A stretch of DNA of 8,488 nt from Cyanobacteria bacterium UBA11153 (GCA_003511885.1 DOIX01000143.1:10189-18676), one strand, 5' to 3'; shown: positions 1 through 6,987, numbered from the stretch's first letter. Notes: generated by a model not told the origin, from the sequence alone. Translations and numbers: made by a program.

Positions 1-7
1 ATCAAGG

Positions 8-54
8 GTTTGAGGAATTGAGAATGTATCGGGCTGCCCTGGCGGTTGCTATAT
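8..54 (+). repeat. Left copy of inverted repeat flanking the TPR/anchor gene
   Basis: Bases 8-27 are an exact 20-base reverse complement of 685-704, and 40-52 (TGGCGGTTGCTAT) is an exact reverse complement of 661-673. The 12 bases between the two blocks differ from the 11 bases at the other end. The right copy contains a perfect AACCGCC/GGCGGTT palindrome, while this copy is degenerate there. It looks like a dispersed cyanobacterial palindromic repeat. Confidence 0.75.
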
Positions 55-90
55 AGCTTAATAACTATAACTTGTATAGGAGCTATATAG
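49..90. repeat. Hairpin just downstream of the TPR/anchor gene stop
   Basis: CTATATAGCT at 49-58 is the exact reverse complement of AGCTATATAG at 81-90, leaving a 22-base loop. On the minus strand it begins two bases after the stop codon (93-95). It could end or stabilise the transcript, but the stem is AT-rich and there is no T-run, so calling it a terminator would be a guess. Confidence 0.4.
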
Positions 91-92
91 GT

Positions 93-620
93 TTACATTC
101 CGAACCAAATTAGTACTCCGGTGAGAAAAATTATGAGAATTAAAGCTACCCAAATAAATTGATTGTCTTTGGTGTTAACTTGAGTTAAATCGATGGCATC
201 TGGGATAACTAATTTTTGGCGATCGCGGTTGCTATTAATAGTAGAATTATTACTGGGACGATATTGGGTTTCCCTATCTGCGATCCCGCCTAAGTCGGGT
301 ATTTTCACCATCCATTCCTCTGGTCGTTGAAGCTGCGGGGCTTGTAGGATATAGAGTAAGCGCTTGCCTTGTTTACGGGTTTCGGAATCCGGATGGCGAC
401 TCAGTTGTTGACAAAGTGCGATACCTTCTTCTCTTTTTCCTGCGGCTTCGTAAGCCGTCACTAGCCACATTTGTGCCTCTCCTCCTAAGCGGGAGTTTGG
501 CTTGATTAGGGCGCAGGCTATTTCTAAACGTTTGACTGAGGTGGCATAGTCACCTCTTTCAAAGGCGGTTTTTCCGGCTTGGTATTCGATATCGAATTTG
601 GCTTTATTTTCTGGATTCAT
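93..620 (-). CDS. TPR-like protein with C-terminal membrane anchor
   Basis: A 175-residue protein starting MNPENKAKFDIEYQAGK. Residues 11-75 form two to three helical hairpins with TPR character (AFERGDYATSVKRLEIA; then WLVTAYEAAGKREEGIALC). A basic, Arg/Lys-rich stretch follows (TRKQGKRLLYIL, 81-92), then a polar Ser/Asn-rich linker (about 117-140), and one hydrophobic span at 155-173 (FIWVALILIIFLTGVLIWF). The TPR part should be cytoplasmic with a tail anchor. I recognise this layout as a conserved cyanobacterial protein of unknown function. The ATG at 618-620 is preferred; an in-frame TTG at 674 would add 18 residues encoded by the flanking repeat and is probably not used. No clear Shine-Dalgarno is visible. 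The two inverted repeats isolate the gene from its neighbours. Family and topology are supported; the role is unknown. Confidence 0.85.
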   Translation of the reverse strand: MNPENKAKFDIEYQAGKTAFERGDYATSVKRLEIACALIKPNSRLGGEAQMWLVTAYEAAGKREEGIALCQQLSRHPDSETRKQGKRLLYILQAPQLQRPEEWMVKIPDLGGIADRETQYRPSNNSTINSNRDRQKLVIPDAIDLTQVNTKDNQFIWVALILIIFLTGVLIWFGM

Positions 621-658
621 GATTTGATTGGGGAATAGAAAATGGGGAATGGGGAAAA

Positions 659-704
659 TTATAGCAACCGCCAAGGCGGTTAAGACATTCTCAATTCCTC
701 AAAC
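659..704 (-). repeat. Right copy of flanking inverted repeat, with perfect palindrome
   Basis: Partner of the repeat at 8-54. It contains AACCGCC (666-672) and GGCGGTT (675-681) separated by AA, a 7-bp perfect stem. It lies just upstream of the minus-strand gene's start and may form a hairpin in DNA or in its 5' leader. Confidence 0.75.
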
Positions 705-714
705 TTCTCTAGAG

Positions 715-850
715 CGTGTCTTCAAACTCTGAATATTAGGGCAGGGGCGAAGCATAAGGGCGATAAGTCATTGGTGAAACCCAAGATTTTCAGTCCTTAT
801 GCTTCGCCCCTACATCACTACTACGTTAAATTTTATACTTTGAATACACG
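715..850. repeat. MITE-like nested inverted-repeat element
   Basis: The ends CGTGTCTTCAAA (715-726) and TTTGAATACACG (839-850) are inverted repeats with one mismatch in 12. Nested inside is a perfect 17-bp inverted repeat, 743-759 against 795-811 (AGGGGCGAAGCATAAGG and its complement). The 136-bp size, terminal inverted repeats and lack of coding capacity fit a non-autonomous mobile or dispersed repeat. No transposase is present here and no target-site duplication could be confirmed. Confidence 0.6.
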
Positions 851-920
851 CCCGAGCCAAGAGCCAAGAGCTAATAGTCCCTTGCTATATCTGACGCACC
901 ATAAATTAGAAAATAATCGC

Positions 921-926
921 TATAAT
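921..926 (+). promoter_or_regulatory. Possible -10 box for the plus-strand pilin-like gene
   Basis: A consensus TATAAT lies 45 bases before the ATG at 972. No good -35 element is found 16-19 bases upstream, so this would be an activator-dependent or extended-type promoter, or a chance match in AT-rich DNA. Confidence 0.3.
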
Positions 927-971
927 TGATTTAAGAGAATCATACTGTAACTTATCGGGGTTAGTTTAATT

Positions 972-1595
972 ATGCAAATCAAAATCAAAGCTAAATTACG
1001 GCAATACTTCTTAAATAAAAATCATAACCAAGGCTTTACCATAACAGGTTTACTGGTAAGAGTTTTGCTTTATGGAAGTGTTGCTACTACCTTGGTATTG
1101 CCTTATTATACTACCGAATGTAGTAGCAATTGCCATAATTTATTCCCTGGTGCTAACGGATTAAAACAATCACAAGCAAAACAATTTATTGGCTCAATCA
1201 ACCGACAGCAGCAAGCATACCATCTTGAAAAAGGTACTTTTGCTGATTTCAACTCTTTTAATCAGTTGGGTTTGGGAATGAAGCCAGATAGGGCTTATTA
1301 TCGATACCGTATTTTAGCCCCAATGGTGCCAGTTGATAACTTGGATGAATCGGTGAATCAAACTTCCTATTTTCCAACAAGTATGACTGCAATTGGGCAA
1401 GGGAGAAAACCATATATCAAAAATAATGTTAAAAATTACATTGGTGCGGTGTTTGTGACTAAGGATAATACAGAGAATGGTACTATCGCGGCTATCTGTG
1501 AAATGAATCAGAAGAATTCCTTACCTACAACTATGCCGAAGTTAGTTAATGGTGAAATTAAATGTCCTGAAGGTTCGCAAAATTTGGCTAGGTAG
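972..1595 (+). CDS. Type IV pilin-like G/H family protein (degenerate prepilin signal)
   Basis: A 207-residue protein. A basic leader (1-21) ends in Gly21, followed by FTITGLLVRVLLYG and a hydrophobic helix to about residue 44 (LVLP), the layout of a prepilin N-terminus. The usual Glu at mature position 5 is Gly26, and an Arg (R30) sits inside the helix, both unusual for a pilus subunit. Residues 69-101 (AKQFIGSINRQQQAYHLEKG, then NQLGLGMK) carry the signature of the cyanobacterial pilin-like G/H family (Pfam Pilin_GH), with a C-terminal domain containing Cys176 and Cys198 that could form a disulfide. Cys50 and Cys54 follow the helix. It is expected in the membrane or at the surface as a minor pilin or pseudopilin. 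It is the only plus-strand gene supported, and it is clearly related to the protein at 7094-7606. No strong ribosome site is seen. Confidence 0.85.
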   Translation: MQIKIKAKLRQYFLNKNHNQGFTITGLLVRVLLYGSVATTLVLPYYTTECSSNCHNLFPGANGLKQSQAKQFIGSINRQQQAYHLEKGTFADFNSFNQLGLGMKPDRAYYRYRILAPMVPVDNLDESVNQTSYFPTSMTAIGQGRKPYIKNNVKNYIGAVFVTKDNTENGTIAAICEMNQKNSLPTTMPKLVNGEIKCPEGSQNLAR

Positions 1596-1607
1596 TTTAT
1601 CAGTAAA

Positions 1608-1749
1608 CCGCCAGTGGTTTTAACCACTGGCTAATAGCTAAAGTCCTCTAAAGACGACTGAATAACATTTTCATTCTTTTATATTCTTAGTATTCTTAGT
1701 CCATTAAAATGGACTTTCGCTATTAGACAGAGAATTTATTCTCTGGCGG
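1608..1749. repeat. Multi-stem palindromic repeat downstream of pilin-like gene
   Basis: Four nested or adjacent inverted repeats: outer CCGCCAG (1608-1614) with CTGGCGG (1743-1749); a 9-bp hairpin 1611-1619/1622-1630; a 16-base arm 1631-1646 matching 1711-1726 with one mismatch; AGTCCAT/ATGGACT (1698-1704/1709-1715); and an 8-bp hairpin 1728-1735/1738-1745. Some stems exclude each other. The first hairpin begins 16 bases after the pilin stop, so it may also affect the 3' end of that transcript, although no T-run follows. Confidence 0.65.
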
Positions 1750-1831
1750 GTAATCGCCAATAATGCAATATCTAATTCACCTCCAATAGCGGGTAATCGC
1801 CAATGATGCAATATCTAATTCACCTCCAATA
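1746..1831. repeat. 43-bp tandem duplication
   Basis: Two adjacent copies, 1746-1788 and 1789-1831, differ at one base (A1762 versus G1805). Each starts GCGGGTAATCGCCAAT. The first copy overlaps the right end of the palindromic element at 1608-1749, so the duplication probably arose beside that element. It is non-coding as far as can be seen. Confidence 0.85.
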
Positions 1832-1956
1832 GTTTTAAGCTGCTGCTCATTTAAACTGTATATTTTCCATTTCGGAAAAAATCGATCAAACCCTCTCCCC
1901 TGCCCCCCTGCTCTCAAAACAGACAAATTAAAAGCGTAGCAGCTTATCAATCTGTA

Positions 1957-1980
1957 GGGTGCGTTAGGAATAACGCACCC
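1957..1980. terminator. Strong 10-bp hairpin after the kinase gene
   Basis: GGGTGCGTTA (1957-1966) pairs perfectly with TAACGCACCC (1971-1980) around a GGAA loop. On the minus strand it starts six bases after the kinase stop codon (1987-1989), so it is placed to end or protect the kinase transcript. No T-run follows. The same GGGTGCGTTA palindrome type occurs widely as a dispersed repeat in cyanobacteria, so a repeat without terminator function is equally possible. Confidence 0.45.
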
Positions 1981-1986
1981 CCTATT

Positions 1987-3246
1987 TTATTTATCGACTA
2001 CACTCAATTTCTTTTCTGCCACATTTTTACCATCCACAGAAAATTTAAACATCCACTCTCCAGGCTTATCTACATTTTTATCAAAGTTATACCAACACCA
2101 AGCCTTCAATCCATTGGCTGAAGCCTTGAGAGTTGATTCACCCATAGCAACAAGTGTTGATTCTCTATCGAGCATTTGACAAGTGCCTTGATAAGTCTGA
2201 TTTTTTAAATCGGGCAAGGTTACTGAAAAGTAGACTCTTTGAGTGTTAAGGGTAAATTTATCTATTTTCTGGGTAGATTTTGGGTTAAGGGTAACTGTCA
2301 CAGCTTGCAATGCTACTTCTTTTTTGTTTATCTCTGCTTTTTTGATATCTTGCCATTTAATTATTCCTAATACAGTAACAGCAAGAGTAAATATTAATGT
2401 ACCTACTAGAGGGAATATCCATTTTGGTGTCTGGATAGGGCGAAAAATTTCTAGAGGAATCAATGCTTCTAAAGCAGCTTCTGCTGAGGGATAGCGTTGT
2501 TTATAATTAGTTTCCACCATTTTTTCCAGCCAGTTAATTAAACCTTCAGATAAATGTGAGACTCGCTGCTTAAAATTAATTCTACCTTCATCATCCATCA
2601 AGCTACCAACTTCTGTAGATGGTGTATTAGTTAATAGACAAATTAATGTTGCTCCCAGACTATAAATATCCGATGCTACTGTGAGCTGACGGTTAAACAT
2701 TTGTTCCGGTGGCATAAATCCTAATGTACCTTTCACTACACTACTAACAGCTACATCTCCACCTCCCATTCTGGCGAAACCAAAGTCTACTAGGTAAAGA
2801 TTCATTCCTTCATCTACTAAGATGTTTTCGGGTTTTAAATCTCTGTGGATGATGGGGGGAATGCGGTTTTGTAAGTATTTGAGGATTTCTAAAGCTGAGA
2901 TGGCAATATGTTTAATTTCTTGAGGTTTCCACAGGCGTGAATTTGCTAAAGATGGGGCATTTTTGTATTCTTGCACCATAGAGAAACCTGCCGCTGTTTG
3001 GAAGGAATCTAAATAACGGGGAATATTGGGGTGATTTAGTTCGCGTAAGACGGCAATTTCTTGTTCGTAAGCTTGATATTCTGTCCAGTTTGCACCTGTT
3101 TGGGCAAATTGAAATTGTTTGATAACGACGTTTTTTTGGGTGTTGATTTCAGTGGCTAGGTAGGTGACTCTTCCACCTGCGCGATTGTTTCCGATTTCGC
3201 GGGTTATTTGATAGCCGTAGTTGGAGAAGTCTGGGAAAGTGTTCAT
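1987..3246 (-). CDS. Membrane Ser/Thr protein kinase, one TM and extracytoplasmic domain
   Basis: A 419-residue Hanks-type kinase. Residues 12-265 hold the kinase domain: P-loop IGNNRAGGRV (18-27), a variant typical of this cyanobacterial subfamily rather than strict GxGxxG; catalytic Lys43 (VVIKQF); HRDLKPEN (134-141) with Asp136 and Asn141; DFG (154-156); GTLGFMPPEQ (173-182) at the end of the activation segment; and SDIYSLG (192-198). All residues needed for activity are visible. One membrane span (about 276-298) follows, then a 120-residue outer domain, probably beta-rich, with Cys356 and Cys384. It is expected to sense an envelope signal and phosphorylate cytoplasmic proteins; ligand and substrates are unknown. 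The ATG at 3246 is aligned with its paralogue's start, and both share CTGAAAAA just before it. It lies 83 bp after the upstream kinase and is likely co-transcribed with it. Confidence 0.95.
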   Translation of the reverse strand: MNTFPDFSNYGYQITREIGNNRAGGRVTYLATEINTQKNVVIKQFQFAQTGANWTEYQAYEQEIAVLRELNHPNIPRYLDSFQTAAGFSMVQEYKNAPSLANSRLWKPQEIKHIAISALEILKYLQNRIPPIIHRDLKPENILVDEGMNLYLVDFGFARMGGGDVAVSSVVKGTLGFMPPEQMFNRQLTVASDIYSLGATLICLLTNTPSTEVGSLMDDEGRINFKQRVSHLSEGLINWLEKMVETNYKQRYPSAEAALEALIPLEIFRPIQTPKWIFPLVGTLIFTLAVTVLGIIKWQDIKKAEINKKEVALQAVTVTLNPKSTQKIDKFTLNTQRVYFSVTLPDLKNQTYQGTCQMLDRESTLVAMGESTLKASANGLKAWCWYNFDKNVDKPGEWMFKFSVDGKNVAEKKLSVVDK

Positions 3247-3257
3247 ATTTTTTCAGG

Positions 3258-3294
3258 GGATTTGGCAGCGGATTTGGTAACGGATGTAACGGAT
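3258..3294. repeat. Short degenerate tandem repeats between the two kinases
   Basis: GGATTTGGCAGC, GGATTTGGTAAC, GGATGTAAC and GGATG follow each other directly in the 83-bp gap between the kinase genes. It looks like a decaying 9-12 bp repeat; no function is evident. Confidence 0.4.
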
Positions 3295-3329
3295 GGATTT
3301 TTGAAGAATTAGCGATTAGCTATTCCTGG

Positions 3330-5417
3330 CTATGGCTTAATTAAATCTGCTTGAGATTTGTGATATTTTGCAATCTTTTTGTTGTGCTTTAAGGGTTTGT
3401 AAATAATATAATTTATCCAGAGTATACTAATAAGTATTATAGGCGCGATCGCAATTCCTGTAGATATAACCGCTATCCCTGGTTTGGTGAAGTTTTGGGC
3501 AATTTGATTCATGAGGCTGAAGCGAAGTAAAACAACACCTGCCAAGTTAATGCCTAACCCTGCTGTTAGTAACATACTGAGGCTGTCTTCTTTCTTTGTA
3601 ATTCTTCTATCTCTCCGATATTTAACTATTAGTGTAGTTAAATATCCAATTAATAGATTTAATATCGGTGCTTGCAAAAGCCAACTAGTTACAAAAGAAA
3701 TATCCTCCGCCGAGTAAGACATGTTCATAAAGGTGGGTAGAGCTATGCTTGTCAATAGGAGGATGATGACACTCATACCCCCAATTATTGAATTTGAATC
3801 ATGAAATCCCACTAAAGTCCCGATTATTCCACCAGTTATACCGCCAATTAACCAACCTATATCATCCCAATCAAAAACCGATAAACCAAAGAAAATTCCC
3901 ACAAGTTGACCACCCGCAGCCCCAAGAGAAGCAGAAATCCACTTAGTTTTAATTCCCGCCAGTTTTTTCTGGTTAATTTTATCTATTAAATTCAATAATA
4001 CCAGAAGAGTCGGTGTCCCCATTAACATGAATTTGGCTAAAATAATTCTGTCATGGATCTGGCTCAATAGGAATAACGAAAGTAAAAATAAAATTCCTAA
4101 AAGCAGGAAATATAAATAATCAGGTTTTTGAACTGGTGGTAGGGGAGCAGTTTGCACTTCCACTGTAACAGTATAAGTATCTGGAACAGAATTAGCGTGT
4201 AATATAATCTGGCGATTATAGGTTTGATTTGCCAGCAATTTACTGGTATCTACTGTAATTTTACACTCTACCTGATTCCCTTCAAATTTCTGTGGATTAA
4301 ATGATATCCAAGTATGATCGTAAGGAGTGTGGGGTGGATCGTTTGGATGGGGTGCTACTTCCCATCTCCCACTCATGACTGTGTTAGGAATGGGGTTATT
4401 AATTGGAATAGTTTCAGTTAGTTTTTCGCCAAATTGTGAGGCGTTAAAGTTAAAGCGATTCTGGCTTAATATCACTTTGGGCAAACTATCAACATCAATA
4501 TTTTTTAGACTAGCTAATGCTTCCGCCGCACTACGATAACGGTTTTGGACTCTGGGTTCAGTCATTTTCTCCAACCAGTTAAGCCAACCTCGTTTCAGGG
4601 GTGGTACTAGATGTTGGAAATGGATGCGATAATTAGCATCAATTAAGTTACCAATATCAACAGATTTAGTACCAGTAAGTAAGGAAATCAGGGTAATTCC
4701 TAAGCCATAAAGATCCGATGCTGCTGTTAACTGTCGATTAAATAATTGTTCCGGCGGCATAAATCCTAAAGTGCCTTTTACCACACTACTAGCCGCTATT
4801 TCTCCACCTCCCATTCTGGCAAAACCAAAGTCTACTAAGTACACTTTAAACTGAGAATTATTTCTCTCTTCTTCCTCCTGTTGAATATCAGAAAACCTAA
4901 CCCCCCAGCCCCCTTCCCTGCGAGGGAAGGGGGAGAAGGAAAGCCCCTCTCCTTTCAGGGGAGGGGTTGGGGAGGGGTTATCTTCTACTAAAATATTTTC
5001 CGGTTTAATATCCCGATGAATAATCGCTGGTGACTGAGATTGTAAGTAGACTAAAATCTCTAAAACGGCAATAGCAACCTGTTTAATTTGTTGAGGTATC
5101 CAACTCCGGGGAGTAGCTAAAGATTGGGCATTAATATATGCCTGCACCATGCAAAAACCGTCAGGAGTTTGAAAGGAATTCAGGTAACGGGGAATATTGG
5201 GATGATTGAGGCGACGCAACATGGTAATTTCTTGTTGATAAGCCTCGTATTCTGCCCAAGTAGCACCCATTTGGGCAAATTGAAATTGCTTGATGACGAC
5301 ATGATTTTGGGTTTTGATATCTTTGGCTAAGTAGGTAACTCGCCCACCCATGCTGTTTGCACCGAGTTGGGAGATTATTTGATAGCCTTGTACCGATAAA
5401 TCTGGGTAGTTGCTCAT
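3330..5417 (-). CDS. Ser/Thr protein kinase with beta domain, eight TM segments and repeat-derived insertion
   Basis: A 695-residue protein. The kinase domain covers 12-305: P-loop LGANSMGGRV, Lys43, HRDIKPEN (134-141), DFG (196-198), GTLGFMPPEQ (214-223) and SDLYGLG (234-240). Between Asn141 and the DFG motif there are 54 intervening residues, against 12 in the neighbouring paralogue; the extra 42 (about 147-188) are Pro/Gly-rich then Glu/Asn-rich and are largely encoded by a palindromic repeat. Residues 310-425 look like an Ig-like beta-sandwich (WEVAPHP, WISF, QTYNRQIILHANS), with no membrane span before it, so it should be cytoplasmic like the kinase. About eight hydrophobic segments follow (434-454, 457-477, 491-514, 519-537, 541-562, 573-599, 611-635, 646-673), ending in a basic tail. 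The reading frame is open and the catalytic residues are intact, so activity is likely. Tandem paralogue of the next gene downstream. Confidence 0.95.
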   Translation of the reverse strand: MSNYPDLSVQGYQIISQLGANSMGGRVTYLAKDIKTQNHVVIKQFQFAQMGATWAEYEAYQQEITMLRRLNHPNIPRYLNSFQTPDGFCMVQAYINAQSLATPRSWIPQQIKQVAIAVLEILVYLQSQSPAIIHRDIKPENILVEDNPSPTPPLKGEGLSFSPFPRREGGWGVRFSDIQQEEEERNNSQFKVYLVDFGFARMGGGEIAASSVVKGTLGFMPPEQLFNRQLTAASDLYGLGITLISLLTGTKSVDIGNLIDANYRIHFQHLVPPLKRGWLNWLEKMTEPRVQNRYRSAAEALASLKNIDVDSLPKVILSQNRFNFNASQFGEKLTETIPINNPIPNTVMSGRWEVAPHPNDPPHTPYDHTWISFNPQKFEGNQVECKITVDTSKLLANQTYNRQIILHANSVPDTYTVTVEVQTAPLPPVQKPDYLYFLLLGILFLLSLFLLSQIHDRIILAKFMLMGTPTLLVLLNLIDKINQKKLAGIKTKWISASLGAAGGQLVGIFFGLSVFDWDDIGWLIGGITGGIIGTLVGFHDSNSIIGGMSVIILLLTSIALPTFMNMSYSAEDISFVTSWLLQAPILNLLIGYLTTLIVKYRRDRRITKKEDSLSMLLTAGLGINLAGVVLLRFSLMNQIAQNFTKPGIAVISTGIAIAPIILISILWINYIIYKPLKHNKKIAKYHKSQADLIKP
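4898..4980. repeat. GC-rich double-hairpin repeat inside the kinase gene
   Basis: Two adjacent hairpins: an 11-bp perfect stem, 4909-4919 with 4923-4933 (CCCCCTTCCCT, loop GCG), and a 10-bp stem with one G-T pair, 4944-4953 with 4957-4966 (loop TTC). A GGGGTTGGGGAGGGGTT tail completes it. This resembles palindromic elements normally found between cyanobacterial genes. Here it is read in frame as a Pro/Gly-rich loop of the kinase. Confidence 0.8.
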
Positions 5418-5472
5418 AATTTTTCAGAAATTGCATCAATCTCAATAACTGTAGGGCGAGTAGTTTCTACTA

Positions 5473-5575
5473 ATACCAATTTCATTAATTTGTGCTACAT
5501 CTGCAGTTTTTGCTCCCCCCTTATTAAGGGGGGTTAGGGGGGTAGATATGTAGCGCTATTTTAGGAAATTGGTAT
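5473..5575. repeat. MITE-like imperfect palindrome between TPR and kinase genes
   Basis: The ends ATACCAATTT (5473-5482) and AAATTGGTAT (5566-5575) are perfect 10-bp inverted repeats. Inside, GTGCTACATCT (5492-5502) is complementary to most of 5544-5556, and CCCCCCTT (5515-5522) pairs with AAGGGGGG (5526-5533). The whole 103 bp can fold back on itself. It occupies about half of the 213-bp gap between the TPR stop and the kinase start and may separate or attenuate transcription between them. Confidence 0.65.
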
Positions 5576-5630
5576 AAGTTAATAATCAGTTTTTTAACTT
5601 CTCAGAGAAACTTCCCACCCGAAATTAAAC

Positions 5631-6974
5631 TTACTGTCGCTTTAATTCCTGGAGTAGCTGAAGGATTTCTTGATATGATTCTTGATTTCCCTGTTGTTTA
5701 AACAAATCAGCCGCTTTCTGGAAATCTTGTATTGCTCCTGGTTTGTCTCCCAGTTGAATGCGAATATTACCTCGGTTGGCGTAAGCTAATGCCAAGTTAG
5801 GATTAATTTCAATTGCTCGATTAAAATCTGCGATCGCACTATTTTTATCTCCCATGTTAGCACGAATAGCCCCCCTGTTTAAGTAGGCGGTGGCATAGTT
5901 AGGATTAATCTCAATTGCCCTGCTATAATCAGCACTTGCGCCCTCTTTGTCTCCAAGGCGAGATCGAGTAATGCCTCGATTGAAGTAGACATTTGCAAAA
6001 TTAGGATTAATCTCAATGGCTCGATTGTAATCGGATATCGCCCCCTCCGCGTCTCCTGAATCATCGCGAACATTACCGCGCATAACGTAGGCATTTGCAT
6101 AGTTAGGATTAATCTCAATTGCCCGATTAAAATCTGCAATTGATCCTTTTTTATCTCCTTGCCCATATCGAGTAACACCCCGATTGTAGTGGGCAAAAGC
6201 ATCGTTAGGATTAATCTCAATTGCTCGATTGTAATCGGATATAGCCCCCGCTGCATCTCCTAAATCATCGCGAGCATTGCCTCGATTGACGTAGGCTTCA
6301 ACATAATTAGGATTAATTTTAATTGCTAAATCGAAATCTGCAATTGCTCCCTTTATATCTCGTTGCTCGTATCGGCTAACACCCCGATTATAGTAGGATT
6401 TAGCATCATTAGGATCGATCTGGATTGCTCGATTATAATCAGATATCGCCCCCGCTGGATCTCCTAATTCATCGCGAACATTACCTCGATATAAGTAAGC
6501 TTTGGCATAGTTAGGATTAATCTCAATTGCCCGACTATAATCAGCAATTGCTCCCTGGTTGTCTCCCAAGTCATCGCGGGCAATACCGCGTACAATATAT
6601 GCTTCCATATAGTTAGGATTAATCTGGATTGCTCTATCAAAATCAGATATAGCCCCTTCTGTCTCTGCTAATTGATAGCGAGCAATACCGCGCATGACAA
6701 ATGCTTCGGCATAGTTAGGATTAATCTCGATTGCTCGACTATACTCCGCAATTGCACCCTTGCTGTCTCCTTGCTGAAAGAGGCTAATACCGCGATTTAG
6801 GTAGGTTTCGGTATCTTTTTCTTTTCCATCTTGACTATCTTTTAATAATTGCGGTAAGGTTTCTGCGATTGATTGAGATCTCGCCAAATCTGTCCGATTT
6901 AGCATAGAGATTCCTTGAGACAGGATGACAGCAATGGCTGTGTTAATCAGAATGCTTGAGAGTCTTGCTTGCAT
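5631..6974 (-). CDS. Exported or anchored protein of eleven tetratricopeptide repeats
   Basis: A 447-residue protein. The N-terminus (MQARLSSILINTAIAVILSQ) is a basic then hydrophobic signal peptide or anchor. From residue 55 to 428 there are eleven uninterrupted 34-residue TPRs with consensus AxAYxNRGxxRxxLGDxxGA and IxDYxRAIEINPNY; the eleventh diverges (DFQKAADLFKQQ). A 19-residue helical cap ends it. TPR superhelices bind peptides or proteins; outside the cytoplasm this suggests a scaffold, perhaps for pilin-like or envelope partners, which is inference. The ATG at 6974 is chosen because GAGGAAGG lies just upstream; an in-frame TTG at 6989 overlaps that ribosome site and is rejected. Repeats 4-9 show a two-repeat periodicity. 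It lies 119 bp after the pilin-like gene and 213 bp before the kinase pair, same strand. Confidence 0.93.
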   Translation of the reverse strand: MQARLSSILINTAIAVILSQGISMLNRTDLARSQSIAETLPQLLKDSQDGKEKDTETYLNRGISLFQQGDSKGAIAEYSRAIEINPNYAEAFVMRGIARYQLAETEGAISDFDRAIQINPNYMEAYIVRGIARDDLGDNQGAIADYSRAIEINPNYAKAYLYRGNVRDELGDPAGAISDYNRAIQIDPNDAKSYYNRGVSRYEQRDIKGAIADFDLAIKINPNYVEAYVNRGNARDDLGDAAGAISDYNRAIEINPNDAFAHYNRGVTRYGQGDKKGSIADFNRAIEINPNYANAYVMRGNVRDDSGDAEGAISDYNRAIEINPNFANVYFNRGITRSRLGDKEGASADYSRAIEINPNYATAYLNRGAIRANMGDKNSAIADFNRAIEINPNLALAYANRGNIRIQLGDKPGAIQDFQKAADLFKQQGNQESYQEILQLLQELKRQ

Positions 6975-6979
6975 AATTA

Positions 6980-6987
6980 CCTTCCTC
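6980..6987 (-). promoter_or_regulatory. Ribosome binding site deciding the TPR gene start
   Basis: GAGGAAGG on the minus strand ends five bases before the ATG at 6974. It is purine-rich and well spaced, and it overlaps the alternative TTG codon at 6989-6987, which therefore is unlikely to be the start. Confidence 0.75.

Noticed and set aside
621..674. N-terminal extension of the TPR/anchor protein from a TTG at 674
   Set aside because: The added 18 residues come from a non-coding palindromic repeat, and the ATG at 620 begins the conserved-looking MNPENKAKFD sequence.
1746..1831. CRISPR-like array
   Set aside because: Only two directly adjacent copies with no spacers and no cas genes; it is a simple tandem duplication.
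2243..2494. Plus-strand open frame opposite the kinase
   Set aside because: Antisense to well-supported kinase coding sequence; no family features or ribosome site.
5161..5445. 94-codon minus-strand frame overlapping the kinase start
   Set aside because: An alternative frame over the conserved kinase N-terminus, with composition expected of a shadow frame.
5879..6256. 125-codon repetitive frame within the TPR gene
   Set aside because: Its repetitiveness is inherited from the 102-bp TPR repeats read in another frame.
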